This document shows, piece after piece, positions 26,992 to 36,436 of a stretch of DNA of 47,092 nucleotides. The position numbers and the translations under genes were made by a program. Each line of letters starts with the position of its first letter. Position 1 is the first letter of the stretch. The DNA is from Acidobacteriota bacterium (GTDB lineage Bacteria; Acidobacteriota; Thermoanaerobaculia; Thermoanaerobaculales; Sulfomarinibacteraceae). The notes under the pieces were generated by a model. That model was not told the origin of the DNA. It saw only the letters and a list, made by a program, of their open reading frames with translations, and did no database searches. Location of the stretch: NCBI GenBank assembly GCA_015493585.1, contig WGCW01000077.1, positions 1-47,092 on the forward strand. The letters are read 5' to 3'.

Positions 26992-28422
26992 CTATGCAGC
27001 CCCGCGGGCAGAGAGCACGGCTGGAACGGTCTTGAGCATGATCTTGAAATCGAGCCAGAGCGACCAGTTGTCGATGTACGCCAGGTCGAGCGCAATCCAG
27101 TCGTTGAAGTCACCGAGGCCGGCGCGACCTGAGACCTGCCACAAACCGGTCAGTCCCGGTTTCATCGAGAGCCTGCGCCGCTGCCACCGTTCGTAATGGG
27201 CCACCTCAGCGGGGAGCGGAGGGCGGGGACCGACCAGCGACATGTCCCCAGCGAGCACGTTGAACAGCTGCGGAAGCTCATCGAGCGAGAGCCGGCGAAG
27301 GATCCTGCCGATCCCGGTCACTCTGGGATCACGACGGGACTTAAACGCCGGCCCGTCGACTTCGTTCAGATGTGCAACCTCGTCGAGGCGATCTTGGGCG
27401 TCCTTGACCATCGTCCGAAACTTGTAGAGCTTGAACCGCCGTCCGTTCAGGCCGCACCGCACCTGCGAGAAGAGCGCTGGACCGGACGAGCTTACCTTGA
27501 TTAGGATGGCGATGAGGAGCATCAGGGGGGAGAGCATGACGAGTGTAACGCCACTGACGACGAGATCGGTCAACCGCTTAAGAAAGATCGCGAACGGGGC
27601 CCCCGGTGTCGTCATGAAGGTCAGGAGCGGAATTCCCTCGAGCTCGTCGAGGACGAGCCGCCCTTTGATGTGCGGGAAGGAAAGCACAACGCGGGCACGG
27701 ATCCCGAGCTCGGCGCAGAGGAGCAACGCATCCTCGAACTCGCCGAGCTGGCGCCGCGAGAGCACGAAGATCACCTCGTCGACAACCTGCTGCTCAAGGA
27801 TCGCCGGGAGATCAGCAGCGGATCCCAGCACGGGAACACCCTGAACTTCCTGCGGGGCATCGCCGTCGGGCGCAACGAAGCCGGCGACGTGCAGGCCCCA
27901 GGAGGGATGGGCGTTGACGATGGCCGCAATCTCTTCGGCTCTTGGATTGATCCCCACGATGAGAAGCGTCCGGTAGTTGAGCCCCTTGGTCCGGATGCGG
28001 CGTGCGGCTAGACGCAATCCGAGCTTCTCGGCGAGGAGAAAGAGCAGGTCGAGCGTCCCGAAGAGCACGAGGAAGGGACGGGAGACAAAGTCGAGCCGGA
28101 GCAGCCACCCGGTTGTCGCAAGGATCAACGTCCCGAGGATAACGATGCGGACGACCTCCCACGCCTCCTGCCTCAGGCTGACCGTTCTCCGGGAGGTGTA
28201 GGCGCGGCCCGAAACGAGCAGGAGCGTCCAGATGACGAGCACGAGCGGCAGCAGGCCAAGATACCGGGAGAGCGGATAGAGGCGCGTTGGAAAGAGCTGG
28301 GGCCAGAGCATTGGTGCGAGGTGCGAGCGGATCGCCCATGCAAGCAGAAACGCCCCGGCCGTGATGACCAGGTCCGCCGTCCAGACCCAGTAGGCGATCA
28401 GCTTGGCCCGTTCTTTGAGCAC
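26992..28422 (-). CDS. Polyprenyl glycosylphosphotransferase (exopolysaccharide initiation)
   Basis: A 476-residue protein of the WcaJ/WbaP class. It has four N-terminal membrane helices (residues 10-125), a nucleotide-binding-like CoA_binding_3 region (LNYRTLLIVGINPRAEEI and following, about 148-265), a fifth helix near 285-310, and the bacterial sugar transferase domain. That domain carries KLYKFRTMV, RRLSLDELPQLFNVL, GDMSLVGPRPPLP and KPGLTGLWQVSGR. It transfers a hexose-1-phosphate to undecaprenyl phosphate, starting repeat-unit assembly. It is last in a three-gene operon and overlaps the preceding glycosyltransferase by 25 bases. Confidence 0.92.
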   Translation of the reverse strand: MLKERAKLIAYWVWTADLVITAGAFLLAWAIRSHLAPMLWPQLFPTRLYPLSRYLGLLPLVLVIWTLLLVSGRAYTSRRTVSLRQEAWEVVRIVILGTLILATTGWLLRLDFVSRPFLVLFGTLDLLFLLAEKLGLRLAARRIRTKGLNYRTLLIVGINPRAEEIAAIVNAHPSWGLHVAGFVAPDGDAPQEVQGVPVLGSAADLPAILEQQVVDEVIFVLSRRQLGEFEDALLLCAELGIRARVVLSFPHIKGRLVLDELEGIPLLTFMTTPGAPFAIFLKRLTDLVVSGVTLVMLSPLMLLIAILIKVSSSGPALFSQVRCGLNGRRFKLYKFRTMVKDAQDRLDEVAHLNEVDGPAFKSRRDPRVTGIGRILRRLSLDELPQLFNVLAGDMSLVGPRPPLPAEVAHYERWQRRRLSMKPGLTGLWQVSGRAGLGDFNDWIALDLAYIDNWSLWLDFKIMLKTVPAVLSARGAA

Positions 28423-29507
28423 AGTGCCTCCAGCACCTCATGGTACTCGACCGCAACTTTCTCCCAGCGGTACCGGGACCGGACGCGCTCGAGCGCCCGG
28501 GCGCCAAGCGCCGCGAGCGTTGACCGGTCATCGAGAACGGCGGACAGCACATCCTCGAGCCGTGGAGCACGATCGAAGCGGAACGGCCGTCCCGCACCTC
28601 CCGCAACCTCGCGGTTTTCGGGGGTGTCGAGGTAGAGAACCGGCCGCCCTGCCCCCATCGCCTCGACCAGGGCCGGGTGGGTTCCGCCAACCTCCGTCGC
28701 GTGGATGTACAGCCTGCAGTTGAACAGCAGCTGCCGGTACCCATCTCCGTAGACGGCGCCTGGAAGGATGATGCGCCGGCCGGCGAGGGACTCCACCCGC
28801 CTCATCAGCTCGCTGTCGTAGGCGGCATCCCCAACCATGACGAGCTTCCGGTTTCCCCCGGTCCGTGCGTACGCCTCCGCCACCCGGTCCGGATTGTTCT
28901 CCGGCTCGAAGCGGGAGACGTAGAGCACGTACTCGTCCGGCACGAGGTCCATCCGTTCGAGCACCTCACGGCCGGTTGGCGGCTCGAGATCACCACCGTA
29001 CGGAATCATGCGGGAGGGTGTGCGGTACGAACGGCGATAGTAGCGCTCGATGACCCGTGCATCCGTGATCAGCAGATCGGCCATCGATGCTGCGAGACGT
29101 TCGCACAGCCGGTAGTAGGTCCGCCCCGCGATCCCCCACTTCCGGCGCTTCCGTTCGAGTCCATCGACGTTGAGCGCAACGGGAATCCCGGCAAGCTGCA
29201 GGATCCGGATCCACGGGGCGTTGGCCGCGTTGAGCAGCAGCACCGCGTCGAATCCGGAAAGCGCCGCATGGCAGGCCGCAAAGAACGTGTGGATGACAGT
29301 TTCGAAGTGCTTGCGCTTCGGGGCGGGCAGAATCACGAGCCGCATCCCTTGATACGCCGTCAGCGAGCGATCGACCCAGCCCACCCTGCCGTACACGGTG
29401 ACATCGTCGCCCCGCTCCACGAGCCGCCGGCCGAGTTGCTCGGCGAGCGTCTCGAAGCCACCGTACCGCGCAGGAACGCCCCGTGAGCCGAGAATCGCGA
29501 TTTTCAC
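28398..29507 (-). CDS. Glycosyltransferase, DUF1972 + GT4
   Basis: GTG 29507 overlaps the stop of the upstream gene in a GTGA, behind GAGGTGG. The 369-residue product begins MKIAILGSRGVPARYGGFET, the DUF1972 opening of rhamnosyl- and similar transferases, then has a GT4 half with YVLYVSRFEPENNP and the donor-site motif EVGGTHPALVEAMGAGRPV. It adds a sugar to the lipid-linked repeat unit in the cytoplasm. Donor and acceptor are not predictable. Gene order (GT2, this gene, initiating transferase) indicates one exopolysaccharide or O-antigen transcript. Confidence 0.9.
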   Translation of the reverse strand: MKIAILGSRGVPARYGGFETLAEQLGRRLVERGDDVTVYGRVGWVDRSLTAYQGMRLVILPAPKRKHFETVIHTFFAACHAALSGFDAVLLLNAANAPWIRILQLAGIPVALNVDGLERKRRKWGIAGRTYYRLCERLAASMADLLITDARVIERYYRRSYRTPSRMIPYGGDLEPPTGREVLERMDLVPDEYVLYVSRFEPENNPDRVAEAYARTGGNRKLVMVGDAAYDSELMRRVESLAGRRIILPGAVYGDGYRQLLFNCRLYIHATEVGGTHPALVEAMGAGRPVLYLDTPENREVAGGAGRPFRFDRAPRLEDVLSAVLDDRSTLAALGARALERVRSRYRWEKVAVEYHEVLEALCSKNGPS

Positions 29508-30535
29508 GTTGTGTCCACCTCGTCCACCCACCCTCCCTTACGGAACCAGCGGGTGATCCGTTGGCCGCCGGTCCGGCGCCGGCCAAGCACCCATCTCCGC
29601 CGCGCCAGGGCATCGCGGCGCCCCTTCCAGACCGCCCCCAGAGCGGACAGCGAGCCCGGCTCTACCGTCACGCACGCCCCGATGACGAGGAGATCACGTA
29701 TCAACCACCACGGAAAACAGCGGATATGCCACCACAGGCTGGCGCAATGGATCCTGAGCAGAAACCGGTTCTTGACGGAGTGCCACCGGATCATCCGCTC
29801 CTGCCGCCGTCTTCCACGTTCCGGTTGCAGTCCGCGGCGATGCGCCCCAGCCGCCTCAGGAACGTACACGCACGACCATCCGCGAAGTTGCAACCTCCAC
29901 GCCAGCTCCGCATCCTCCCGGAAGGCAAAGAAGCTTTCGGGAAGAAACTGGCCGTCGGCGTACCGGACATCGTCGAGTGCCGCCCGCCGGTACAGCGTCG
30001 CGGCACCCGTTCCGCCGAACACCCAGGCCGGCTGGGAGTACCGGCCGTCGTCCGGTTCGCCCGAGCCACGGTCGAAATGGCGGCCGGCCGGTGTGACGAT
30101 CATGCCGGCCGCATCGAGCACGGGCGTTGCGATCAGCTCGGGCCCGGCTGCGCGCCGCAGCCGGCCGGTCAGGGACCCGACCGTTCCTGCAGCTTCTCCC
30201 GCGGCCGCAAGCGCGTCGAACAGGTGCGACACATAGTCCGGCTGGAGAGCACAATCGGGATTGAGGAGCAAGACCCACGGGGCACGGCTCATCCCAAGAC
30301 CGAGATTGACGGCGCCGGCAAACCCCGTATTTTCGTCCAGGCGGAGGAGACGCAACGGGACGCGCCCCCCAAACTCCCTGGCGGTCTCGGCGCTCGCATC
30401 CCCGGACGCGTTGTCGATCACGATGAGCTCGTTGGGTGCCGGATCAAGACCGGCGATGGCCCCCAGACATGCCCGCAGCGTCCCCACATGATTGTGGGTC
30501 ACAACGATGACATCGAAATTGCGGGACGTGCTCAC
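29504..30535 (-). CDS. Glycosyltransferase family 2
   Basis: GTG 30535 (MSTSRNFDVIVVTHNH) gives 343 residues; an upstream GTG at 30553 is also possible, and neither has a clear ribosome site. The GT-A fold is evident: IVVTHNHVGTLRACLGAI, LIVIDNASGD, ENTGFAGAVNLGL, the metal region LLLNPDCALQPDY and the catalytic FREDAELAWRL. Its pattern is that of rhamnosyltransferase-like GT2 enzymes. First gene of the exopolysaccharide operon, facing away from dgt across a 212-base divergent promoter region. Confidence 0.88.
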   Translation of the reverse strand: MSTSRNFDVIVVTHNHVGTLRACLGAIAGLDPAPNELIVIDNASGDASAETAREFGGRVPLRLLRLDENTGFAGAVNLGLGMSRAPWVLLLNPDCALQPDYVSHLFDALAAAGEAAGTVGSLTGRLRRAAGPELIATPVLDAAGMIVTPAGRHFDRGSGEPDDGRYSQPAWVFGGTGAATLYRRAALDDVRYADGQFLPESFFAFREDAELAWRLQLRGWSCVYVPEAAGAHRRGLQPERGRRRQERMIRWHSVKNRFLLRIHCASLWWHIRCFPWWLIRDLLVIGACVTVEPGSLSALGAVWKGRRDALARRRWVLGRRRTGGQRITRWFRKGGWVDEVDTT

Positions 30536-30747
30536 GCCGCCATGATGGCACACACGCGCCGGGTCTCAAACCAGAAGCCGGGAAGTCAGCCCACCCATCT
30601 GCCGCAAGGAGGAGCGTCGAAGGCTTTCCCAGGCAAAGCCCCCGGATGCCAAGGATCTCACGTATCAACCGTGTTCCCCGGCCGCCTCCTCCTTGCGTGA
30701 TGGCGCCGGACGAGGATTGTGTCCGGTCCGGGAGGCGTAGTACATTG

Positions 30748-32109
30748 ATGCCGATGTCACATGGTCTGATCGCCGATCGTGCCGCGCTCGAAGCCGCCGA
30801 GGCCGAACGGCTCGCCATCTTTGCCTGCCGCTCAACCGAAGCGACCCGGCGCTTGCCGGTCTCCGGTGAGGGACGCCACTTCGACTACCGGCTGAGCTTC
30901 CAGCGCGACAGGGACCGGATCCTCCATTCCCGGGCCTTCCGGCGCCTCAAGCACAAGACGCAGGTCTTCGTCCCACACCTCGCCGACCATCAGCGGACCC
31001 GCCTGACCCATACGCTCGAGGTCGCCCAAATCGGCCGGACGATCGCCAGGGCGCTGCGCCTCAACGAGGATCTCGTCGAGGCGATTGCGCTCGGCCACGA
31101 CCTCGGCCACACCGCATTCGGCCATACCGGTGAGAGCGTCCTTAAAGAGATCCTTGCCGGTGAGAACGACGTCGTTCGTCTTCCGCCGGTCGTCGTGCGG
31201 CAGGTTGGGACGTTCAAGCACAACTACCAGTCGGTCCGCGTCGTTGATCTGCTCGAGCGGCGGTACGCGCACCCCGGTCTCAACCTGACCGACCAGGTCC
31301 GCGAGGGCATCCTCAAACACACCCGTTGGAAGAAGGACTTTCCGTTCCCCCTGCCGGACGAGGAGGGGCTCCACCTCGCTGAGCCCTGCCACCTCGAGGG
31401 GCAGGCCGTCGCCGTCGCCGATGAGATCGCCCAGCAGACGCACGATCTCGAAGATGGGCTGCGCGCCGGCTCCGTGGCGCTCGCGAAGGTCGAACGGCTC
31501 GACATCGCCCGGACGATCATTGACCGGCTTGGCGCCACGTACCATCAGGAGCCGAGCCGCTGGGTCCGGCAGAGCCTGCTGATCCGGGGCATCATTCACC
31601 TTCTGGTCACCGACGTGCTGACCGCCTCAGCAACGCGGATCGAGCGGTTCCTCACCCGGCATCACATCGATTCGCACGAGGCCTTCGCAGCGAGCTTCCG
31701 CCAGCTCTCTCAGACGACGATCTGGTTCTCAACTGCGACGGAGCCGCTCTACACCGAGCTCAAAGGCTTCATCTACCAGTTCATCATCAACCATCCTCAC
31801 GTCAACCGGCAGGACTGGCGCGCCCGGCGGGTCATGTCGGGGCTCTTCCGGGCGTTTTGGGTCAACCCGCTCAACCTGCCATCCTACGTGCTCCTCCGGG
31901 CCAAGGAGGAGCTCAGCTTCCCCTACCTGCGGGATCTGCCGCTTGGCGCGGTTGCCGAGGAGGTCTCCACCCGCTACCATGCCAGCCCGGGCTTCGCCCG
32001 CCTCGTCGCGGACCACCTCGCGGGGATGAGCGACCGCTTCGCCCTCGAGGAGTACGCGTCACTGGAGCAGCCCGGGCCCGATCAACGTTTTATGGGAGAG
32101 GTTCGATGA
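30748..32109 (+). CDS. dgt: dGTPase-like HD phosphohydrolase
   Basis: ATG 30748 is chosen because the family opening ([20 protein letters not shown]) follows soon after; GGGAGG lies 12 bases upstream. The 453-residue product has [40 protein letters not shown], and the HD metal motif [14 protein letters not shown], followed by [10 protein letters not shown]. The family cleaves dGTP (or dNTPs) to nucleoside and triphosphate, controlling dNTP pools. Its stop overlaps the rpiB start in ATGA, so the three genes dgt-rpiB-glyA form one coupled operon. Confidence 0.92.
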   Translation: MPMSHGLIADRAALEAAEAERLAIFACRSTEATRRLPVSGEGRHFDYRLSFQRDRDRILHSRAFRRLKHKTQVFVPHLADHQRTRLTHTLEVAQIGRTIARALRLNEDLVEAIALGHDLGHTAFGHTGESVLKEILAGENDVVRLPPVVVRQVGTFKHNYQSVRVVDLLERRYAHPGLNLTDQVREGILKHTRWKKDFPFPLPDEEGLHLAEPCHLEGQAVAVADEIAQQTHDLEDGLRAGSVALAKVERLDIARTIIDRLGATYHQEPSRWVRQSLLIRGIIHLLVTDVLTASATRIERFLTRHHIDSHEAFAASFRQLSQTTIWFSTATEPLYTELKGFIYQFIINHPHVNRQDWRARRVMSGLFRAFWVNPLNLPSYVLLRAKEELSFPYLRDLPLGAVAEEVSTRYHASPGFARLVADHLAGMSDRFALEEYASLEQPGPDQRFMGEVR

Positions 32110-32552
32110 TCCTGATCGCATCCGATCATGCCGGCTTCGCGCTCAAGCACCATGTCATCAAGTTCCTCACCGGGCTCGGTCACGAGGTCAGGGATCTCGG
32201 TGTCGACTCGGAGCGCTCGGTCGATTATCCGGACTTCGCCCACCGTCTCGCGTTGGCGGTCAGCGCGGGGGAGGCCGAACGTGGCATCCTGATCTGTGGC
32301 ACCGGGCTCGGGATGAGCATGGCGGCAAACCGGCACCCGGGGATCCGTGCGGCGCTCTGCCACGACGCGTATACCGCGGAGATGGCCCGCCGGCACAACG
32401 ACGCCAACGTGCTCTGCATGGGGGGCCGGACGACCGGTCCCGCCGTTGCCGAACAGATGACCGCCATCTTTCTGGCCACGCCGTTCGAGGGTGGCCGTCA
32501 CCAGCGCCGGGTCGGCAAGATCGAACCCGGGCGCAACGGGGAGGAATCATGA
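32106..32552 (+). CDS. rpiB: Ribose 5-phosphate isomerase B
   Basis: The 148-residue protein begins [20 protein letters not shown] and contains [17 protein letters not shown] with the catalytic Cys in ICGTG, and [15 protein letters not shown]. These are RpiB/LacAB signatures; it interconverts ribose 5-phosphate and ribulose 5-phosphate. It overlaps dgt by four bases upstream and glyA by four downstream. An rpiB-glyA pairing is common across bacteria. Confidence 0.95.
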   Translation: MILIASDHAGFALKHHVIKFLTGLGHEVRDLGVDSERSVDYPDFAHRLALAVSAGEAERGILICGTGLGMSMAANRHPGIRAALCHDAYTAEMARRHNDANVLCMGGRTTGPAVAEQMTAIFLATPFEGGRHQRRVGKIEPGRNGEES

Positions 32553-33847
32553 CCACACCGAAAGAGAGATTCTTCGAGATTCACAACGAGCTGGTATCCG
32601 CCGCCGACCCCGAGGTCGCCGCGGCCCTGGAAAACGAGCGCCGCCGCGAAAACGAGGGGCTCGAGCTCATTGCGTCTGAGAACTTCGTCTCCCCCGCAGT
32701 GCTGGCCGCCATGGGCTCCGTGATGACGAACAAGTACGCTGAGGGCTACCCGGGCAAGCGATACTACGGCGGGTGCGAGTTCGTCGACGTTGCCGAGGAT
32801 CTGGCGCGGGAGCGCGCAAAGCAGCTCTTCGGCGCCGAGCACGCCAACGTCCAGCCGCACTCCGGCGCCCAGGCGAACATGGCGGTCTACATGGCCGTTC
32901 TCAAGCCCGGCGACACCATGATGGGGATGAAGCTGACCGACGGCGGCCACCTCAGCCATGGCCATCCGCTGAACTACTCCGGCAAGGAGTTCAACATCGT
33001 CGCCTACGGCGTCAGCCGTGAGACCGAAACGATCGACTACGACGAGGTCCGCCGGCTCGCCCTCGAGCACAAGCCGAAGCTGATCGTCTGCGGCGCCTCG
33101 GCCTACCCGCGGGTGATCGACTTCAAGCGCCTCCGCGAGATCGCCGACGAAGCAGGCGCCCTGCTGATGGCGGACATCGCCCACATCGCCGGGCTGGTGG
33201 CCGCCGGGCTCCACCCCTCGCCCGTTCCCTACTGCGATTTCGTGACGACGACGACCCACAAGACTCTCCGCGGTCCGCGCGGCGGGATGATCCTGTGCAA
33301 GGAGGAGTGGGCGGCCGCCATCGACAAGGCGGTCTTCCCCGGGGTGCAGGGCGGCCCGCTGATGCACGTCATCGCCGCCAAGGCGGTCGCCTTCGCCGAG
33401 GCGTTGAAGCCCGAGTGGAAGGAGTACCAGAAGAAGATCGTCGCCAACGCGGCTGTCCTCTGCGACGCGGTCGCAGCGCGCGGCTGGCGGATCGTCTCCG
33501 GCGGCACCGACAACCACCTCTTCTTGATCGACCTCGGGCCCGACTTCATCTCCGGCAAAAAGGCCGAGCGCTGGCTTGGCCTGGCGGGCATTACCGTCAA
33601 CAAGAACACCGTTCCGTTCGACACGCGCAAGCCCTACATCGCCTCCGGGCTGCGCATCGGCACCCCGGCCGTCACCACGCGCGGCATGGGTACCGAAGAG
33701 ATGAAGCAGATCGCCGGGCTGATCGACCGCGTCCTCCGCTCCGAGGAGGATAAGGAAGATCCGGCCAAGCTCAAGGCGTTCCAGGACAAGATGGCCGGCA
33801 TCAAGGAAGAGGTCAAAGCCCTGACGGCGCGCTTCCCGCTGTACTGA
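32549..33847 (+). CDS. glyA: Serine hydroxymethyltransferase
   Basis: This PLP enzyme converts serine and tetrahydrofolate to glycine and methylene-tetrahydrofolate. The 432-residue product has [52 protein letters not shown], and the PLP lysine motif [16 protein letters not shown]-terminal [15 protein letters not shown] is intact. Length is normal. The start ATG 32549 overlaps the rpiB stop. It supplies one-carbon units, which fits its operon partners in nucleotide metabolism (ribose phosphate, dNTP pool control). Confidence 0.97.
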   Translation: MTTPKERFFEIHNELVSAADPEVAAALENERRRENEGLELIASENFVSPAVLAAMGSVMTNKYAEGYPGKRYYGGCEFVDVAEDLARERAKQLFGAEHANVQPHSGAQANMAVYMAVLKPGDTMMGMKLTDGGHLSHGHPLNYSGKEFNIVAYGVSRETETIDYDEVRRLALEHKPKLIVCGASAYPRVIDFKRLREIADEAGALLMADIAHIAGLVAAGLHPSPVPYCDFVTTTTHKTLRGPRGGMILCKEEWAAAIDKAVFPGVQGGPLMHVIAAKAVAFAEALKPEWKEYQKKIVANAAVLCDAVAARGWRIVSGGTDNHLFLIDLGPDFISGKKAERWLGLAGITVNKNTVPFDTRKPYIASGLRIGTPAVTTRGMGTEEMKQIAGLIDRVLRSEEDKEDPAKLKAFQDKMAGIKEEVKALTARFPLY

Positions 33848-33892
33848 GGGAAACAAGCTGGGAGGCGGTAATGGCGAGCGCCCGGCGGCGCC

Positions 33893-34192
33893 TCAGTAGT
33901 GGTATCGTGCCTGGAGGAAATCGATCCGTCCCTCTCGCACCAGGTAGACAATTCTGTGCTCTTCCGTCAGGCGCCTCGACCACGTCCCGGCGAGCAGGTA
34001 CTTGAGCGGCTCGGGTTTGCCGATACCTGAAAACGGATCGCGCAGCACAGCCTTGACGATATCCAGCGCCCGAAGCGCCACCTTCCGGTTGGTTGCAACC
34101 CAGTATTTCAGGTCTTCCACGAACTCTGGCTGGAAGACAGCGGCACGCCGCCCCTCGCCGGTAGCGATCGCTCTACCTTTCTTCTTCGCCAA
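33893..34192 (-). CDS. YoeB/Txe-type toxin
   Basis: No ATG or GTG suits the family start. TTG 34192 follows GGGAG by seven bases and overlaps the antitoxin by 20 bases, giving 99 residues (YoeB has about 84). The family core is clear: VFQPEFVEDLKYWV, GKPEPLKYLLAGTWSRRLTE, EHRIVYLV and the terminal ARYHY, so the Glu/Arg of TEEHR and the His/Tyr of the C-terminus expected in the ribosome-dependent RNase site are present. It should cleave mRNA in the ribosomal A site when free of antitoxin. The rare start may keep toxin output low. Confidence 0.88.
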   Translation of the reverse strand: MAKKKGRAIATGEGRRAAVFQPEFVEDLKYWVATNRKVALRALDIVKAVLRDPFSGIGKPEPLKYLLAGTWSRRLTEEHRIVYLVREGRIDFLQARYHY

Positions 34193-34463
34193 GACCCAGC
34201 TCCCGCCGCAGCTTGGCGACATCCGAAGGTGGGAGCTCCTGATCGCGTGCACGTTGCAGCGCCCTCAGCAGGCGCTCCACGTTTTTCGGCGAACGCAAGA
34301 GGTGAGCCGTCTCCAGCAGGCTCTCGAGCTCCTCGACGGACACGAGCGCCACGTCCGCCTTGTTCCGGCGCTTGATGATTACCGGTTCTCTCGAGGAGAC
34401 GGCCTCGTCGCAGAGCGTTGCAAGCTGTGCCCGCGCATTCGTGTAGGTTGTCATCGTCGCCAT
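34173..34463 (-). CDS. Phd/YefM-type antitoxin
   Basis: ATG 34463 follows TTGGAGGATGCATCG. The 96-residue protein has a typical YefM N-terminus (TTYTNARAQLATLCDEAVSS, EPVIIKRRNKADVALVSVEE), which forms the DNA-binding dimer, and a charged C-terminal arm (residues 55-96) expected to wrap the toxin. It is longer than many YefM proteins because of that arm. It is first in the operon and its stop lies inside the toxin gene. Confidence 0.88.
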   Translation of the reverse strand: MATMTTYTNARAQLATLCDEAVSSREPVIIKRRNKADVALVSVEELESLLETAHLLRSPKNVERLLRALQRARDQELPPSDVAKLRRELGLGEEER

Positions 34464-34480
34464 CGATGCATCCTCCAATA

Positions 34481-34499
34481 TGTACAGTATTACTGTACA
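34481..34499. promoter_or_regulatory. Toxin-antitoxin operator palindrome
   Basis: TGTACAGTA-T-TACTGTACA is a perfect 9-bp inverted repeat with a single central base. Each half carries TGTACA, the core of the known YefM-YoeB operator. The two cores are 13 bases apart centre to centre, and the palindrome covers the -10 of the operon promoter. Confidence 0.85.
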
Positions 34500-34520
34500 G
34501 CTTAGCACACCGCGCGTCAA
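34492..34520 (-). promoter_or_regulatory. Promoter of the toxin-antitoxin operon
   Basis: TTGACG (34520-34515) and TACAGT (34497-34492) are separated by exactly 17 bases on the minus strand. The -10 lies within the operator palindrome, and the antitoxin ribosome site starts about 15 bases downstream. Confidence 0.65.
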
Positions 34521-34534
34521 GCCCAGCCAGCCTC

Positions 34535-34704
34535 TCAGTCAAACAGCCAGGTCACCTTGACGAAGCCGATGGTCTGCCGCTCGGAGGAGAACGGCGTCCA
34601 CGTCAGGTCCCGGTCGAGATCCCTCGAGTGGGTCAGGCCGACGTAGATTCTGGTAAACGCGTTCTTGCGCCAGGTGAAGAGCAGGTTGATGTAATCGTAG
34701 GGGT
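34535..34704 (-). pseudogene. Duplicated 3' end of the DUF5916 barrel gene
   Basis: These 170 bases match 37795-37964 at 167 positions with no gaps. They encode the last 55 or so residues of the DUF5916 protein (ending GFVKVTWLFD and stop), but nothing precedes them in frame: identity ends at 34704, seven bases before the stop codon of the exporter gene. It cannot be expressed on its own. It lies between the toxin-antitoxin promoter and the exporter. Confidence 0.9.
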
Positions 34705-34711
34705 GCTTGTC

Positions 34712-36436
34712 TCATGCTAGCGCCCGAGCTTCCCCAGATTCTCGGTCACCATCGTGCTCGCCTTGACTGCCGTTGCCGGCCGGTACGTCGAGCTCGACCA
34801 CGAGATCCATTCCGGGCAGCGTCTCGCGGCGGTGGGTCATCCAGATCATGATGGGCCGCCAGGGAAGCGCTCCCAGGTTGCGCATGAGCTTCTGCTGCGT
34901 GACGGCGTCCAACGCCGAGGTCGCCTCGTCGAAAATGATAAGGTCGGGTTTCCCGTACAGGGCACGCGCGATGGCGATCCGCTGCTTTTCGCCGCCGGAG
35001 AGCATGGCACCGAGCTCCTGAATCGGCGTTTGCAAGTGCTTTGGGAAACGGCCGACGGTTTCTTCCAGAATCGTGATATGCATCAGTTGCCGTATCCACT
35101 CGAAACCGGGGTCGGAGTCGAAGAACGTGATATTGTCGAGGATTGTTCCAGAGAGGAGTGGAGGTTCCTGGGGTACAAACCCGGTCCGCATCCTGATCGA
35201 GCTCAGGTCGAAGCTCGTGTAGTCCACACCGTTGATCCGAATGCTGCCCGAGGTTGGCACGTCGAAACCCAAAAGCAGCCGTGCAAGCGTTGTTTTCCCA
35301 GCGCCCGTCTCACCGGTGACCGCGATCCGGTCACCACGCACGCAACGGAACGAAACTGGGAGCAGCTCGCCCCTCTCACCATACGCGAAGGCCACGTCCT
35401 CGACGTCCAACGTCCGGATTTCGTCGAGTCCGGCAACACCGAATCGCCCGGCCTCGGCCGGATGATCGATCACCTCGAAGATCCGCTCAGCCGCGGCGAG
35501 CGCTGAATGAATATCGATGTTCGTGCTAACGACGTCCCGCACCGGGTTGTAGAGGTACCCGATGCAGGTGTTGAAGGCGATGAAGCCGCCGAGCGTGAAC
35601 TGGCCGAGGATGATCTGCCGAATCCCATACCAGAGCACGAAGAGCGGCAGCAGAACGCCGGTTAGCCCGATGGCGATGCTGGCGACCACGTCGTACAGCT
35701 CGAGTTTCCTGTCCGACGCAAGGGCCGAGCGAAGCGAACCGCCGTAGCGGACGTGGGCGATCGCCTCCCTGGCAAACCCCTTCAAGGTCCCCGCGACGCC
35801 GAGCAGCTCGACAAGCACGCCGCGAAACGTGGCCCACGCCTCTTGGCGTTCGCGGCTGTACTCGTTCATTCGCTTTGAGAACACATGAAATGTGATGATG
35901 AAGAGTGGCAGCGACAGGATCGACACGATGGCGAGCTGAACGTTAAGGTAAAAGAGCAGGCCCACACCAACCATAAACGTCAGCCCGTCCATGCCGAGAT
36001 TGAGTACCGTTTCCACGAAGAGATGGCCCGCAGCATCGACGTCGTTGTCCGCCCGCGACTCCAGATAGCCGCGTTGGTGCTCCTCGAAGAAGCGCAGCGG
36101 CGCGGCCATGATCGAGCGGAAGAGCGACGTCCGGATGTCGCGCTCGACGTTGATCCGGTAATCGACCAGCAGCTTCCGGTACAGGTAGGAGCTCGCGTTA
36201 TTCAGCAGGACGATTCCAACCAGGGCGAGCGCAAGCAGGTTCAGCAGGCGAAGGTCCCCCTTTGGGACGATGACGTCGATCAGGTACTTCGTCAACAACG
36301 GCGCGGGGAGCTGGAGGATGGCCGAGAAGAGCATCAGGAGCCCGGCCGCAAGCCCGCGTGGCCAGTACGGCGCGAGAAATTGCAGGAACCTCCGGTAGGT
36401 CCTCCACGCGTGCCTGTAGTACCCCGTTCCCGTCAC
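34712..36436 (-). CDS. ABC exporter of the putative RiPP locus
   Basis: GTG 36436 overlaps the maturase stop in GTGA. The 574-residue half-transporter has six N-terminal membrane helices (about residues 25-310), then an ATPase with Walker A GETGAGKT (375-382), signature LSGGEKQR (479-486), Walker B LIIFDEATSALD (Asp503, Glu504) and H-loop His535. The first residues lead straight into helix 1, so there is no C39 leader peptidase domain; leader removal, if any, must come from another protease. It probably exports the modified peptides. The C-terminus (after 550) is a charged tail without homology that I recognise. Confidence 0.88.
   Translation of the reverse strand: MTGTGYYRHAWRTYRRFLQFLAPYWPRGLAAGLLMLFSAILQLPAPLLTKYLIDVIVPKGDLRLLNLLALALVGIVLLNNASSYLYRKLLVDYRINVERDIRTSLFRSIMAAPLRFFEEHQRGYLESRADNDVDAAGHLFVETVLNLGMDGLTFMVGVGLLFYLNVQLAIVSILSLPLFIITFHVFSKRMNEYSRERQEAWATFRGVLVELLGVAGTLKGFAREAIAHVRYGGSLRSALASDRKLELYDVVASIAIGLTGVLLPLFVLWYGIRQIILGQFTLGGFIAFNTCIGYLYNPVRDVVSTNIDIHSALAAAERIFEVIDHPAEAGRFGVAGLDEIRTLDVEDVAFAYGERGELLPVSFRCVRGDRIAVTGETGAGKTTLARLLLGFDVPTSGSIRINGVDYTSFDLSSIRMRTGFVPQEPPLLSGTILDNITFFDSDPGFEWIRQLMHITILEETVGRFPKHLQTPIQELGAMLSGGEKQRIAIARALYGKPDLIIFDEATSALDAVTQQKLMRNLGALPWRPIMIWMTHRRETLPGMDLVVELDVPAGNGSQGEHDGDRESGEARALA

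Noticed and set aside
32498-33856. A 452-codon antisense frame over glyA
   Set aside because: Shadow of glyA: the sense frame has complete serine hydroxymethyltransferase motifs.
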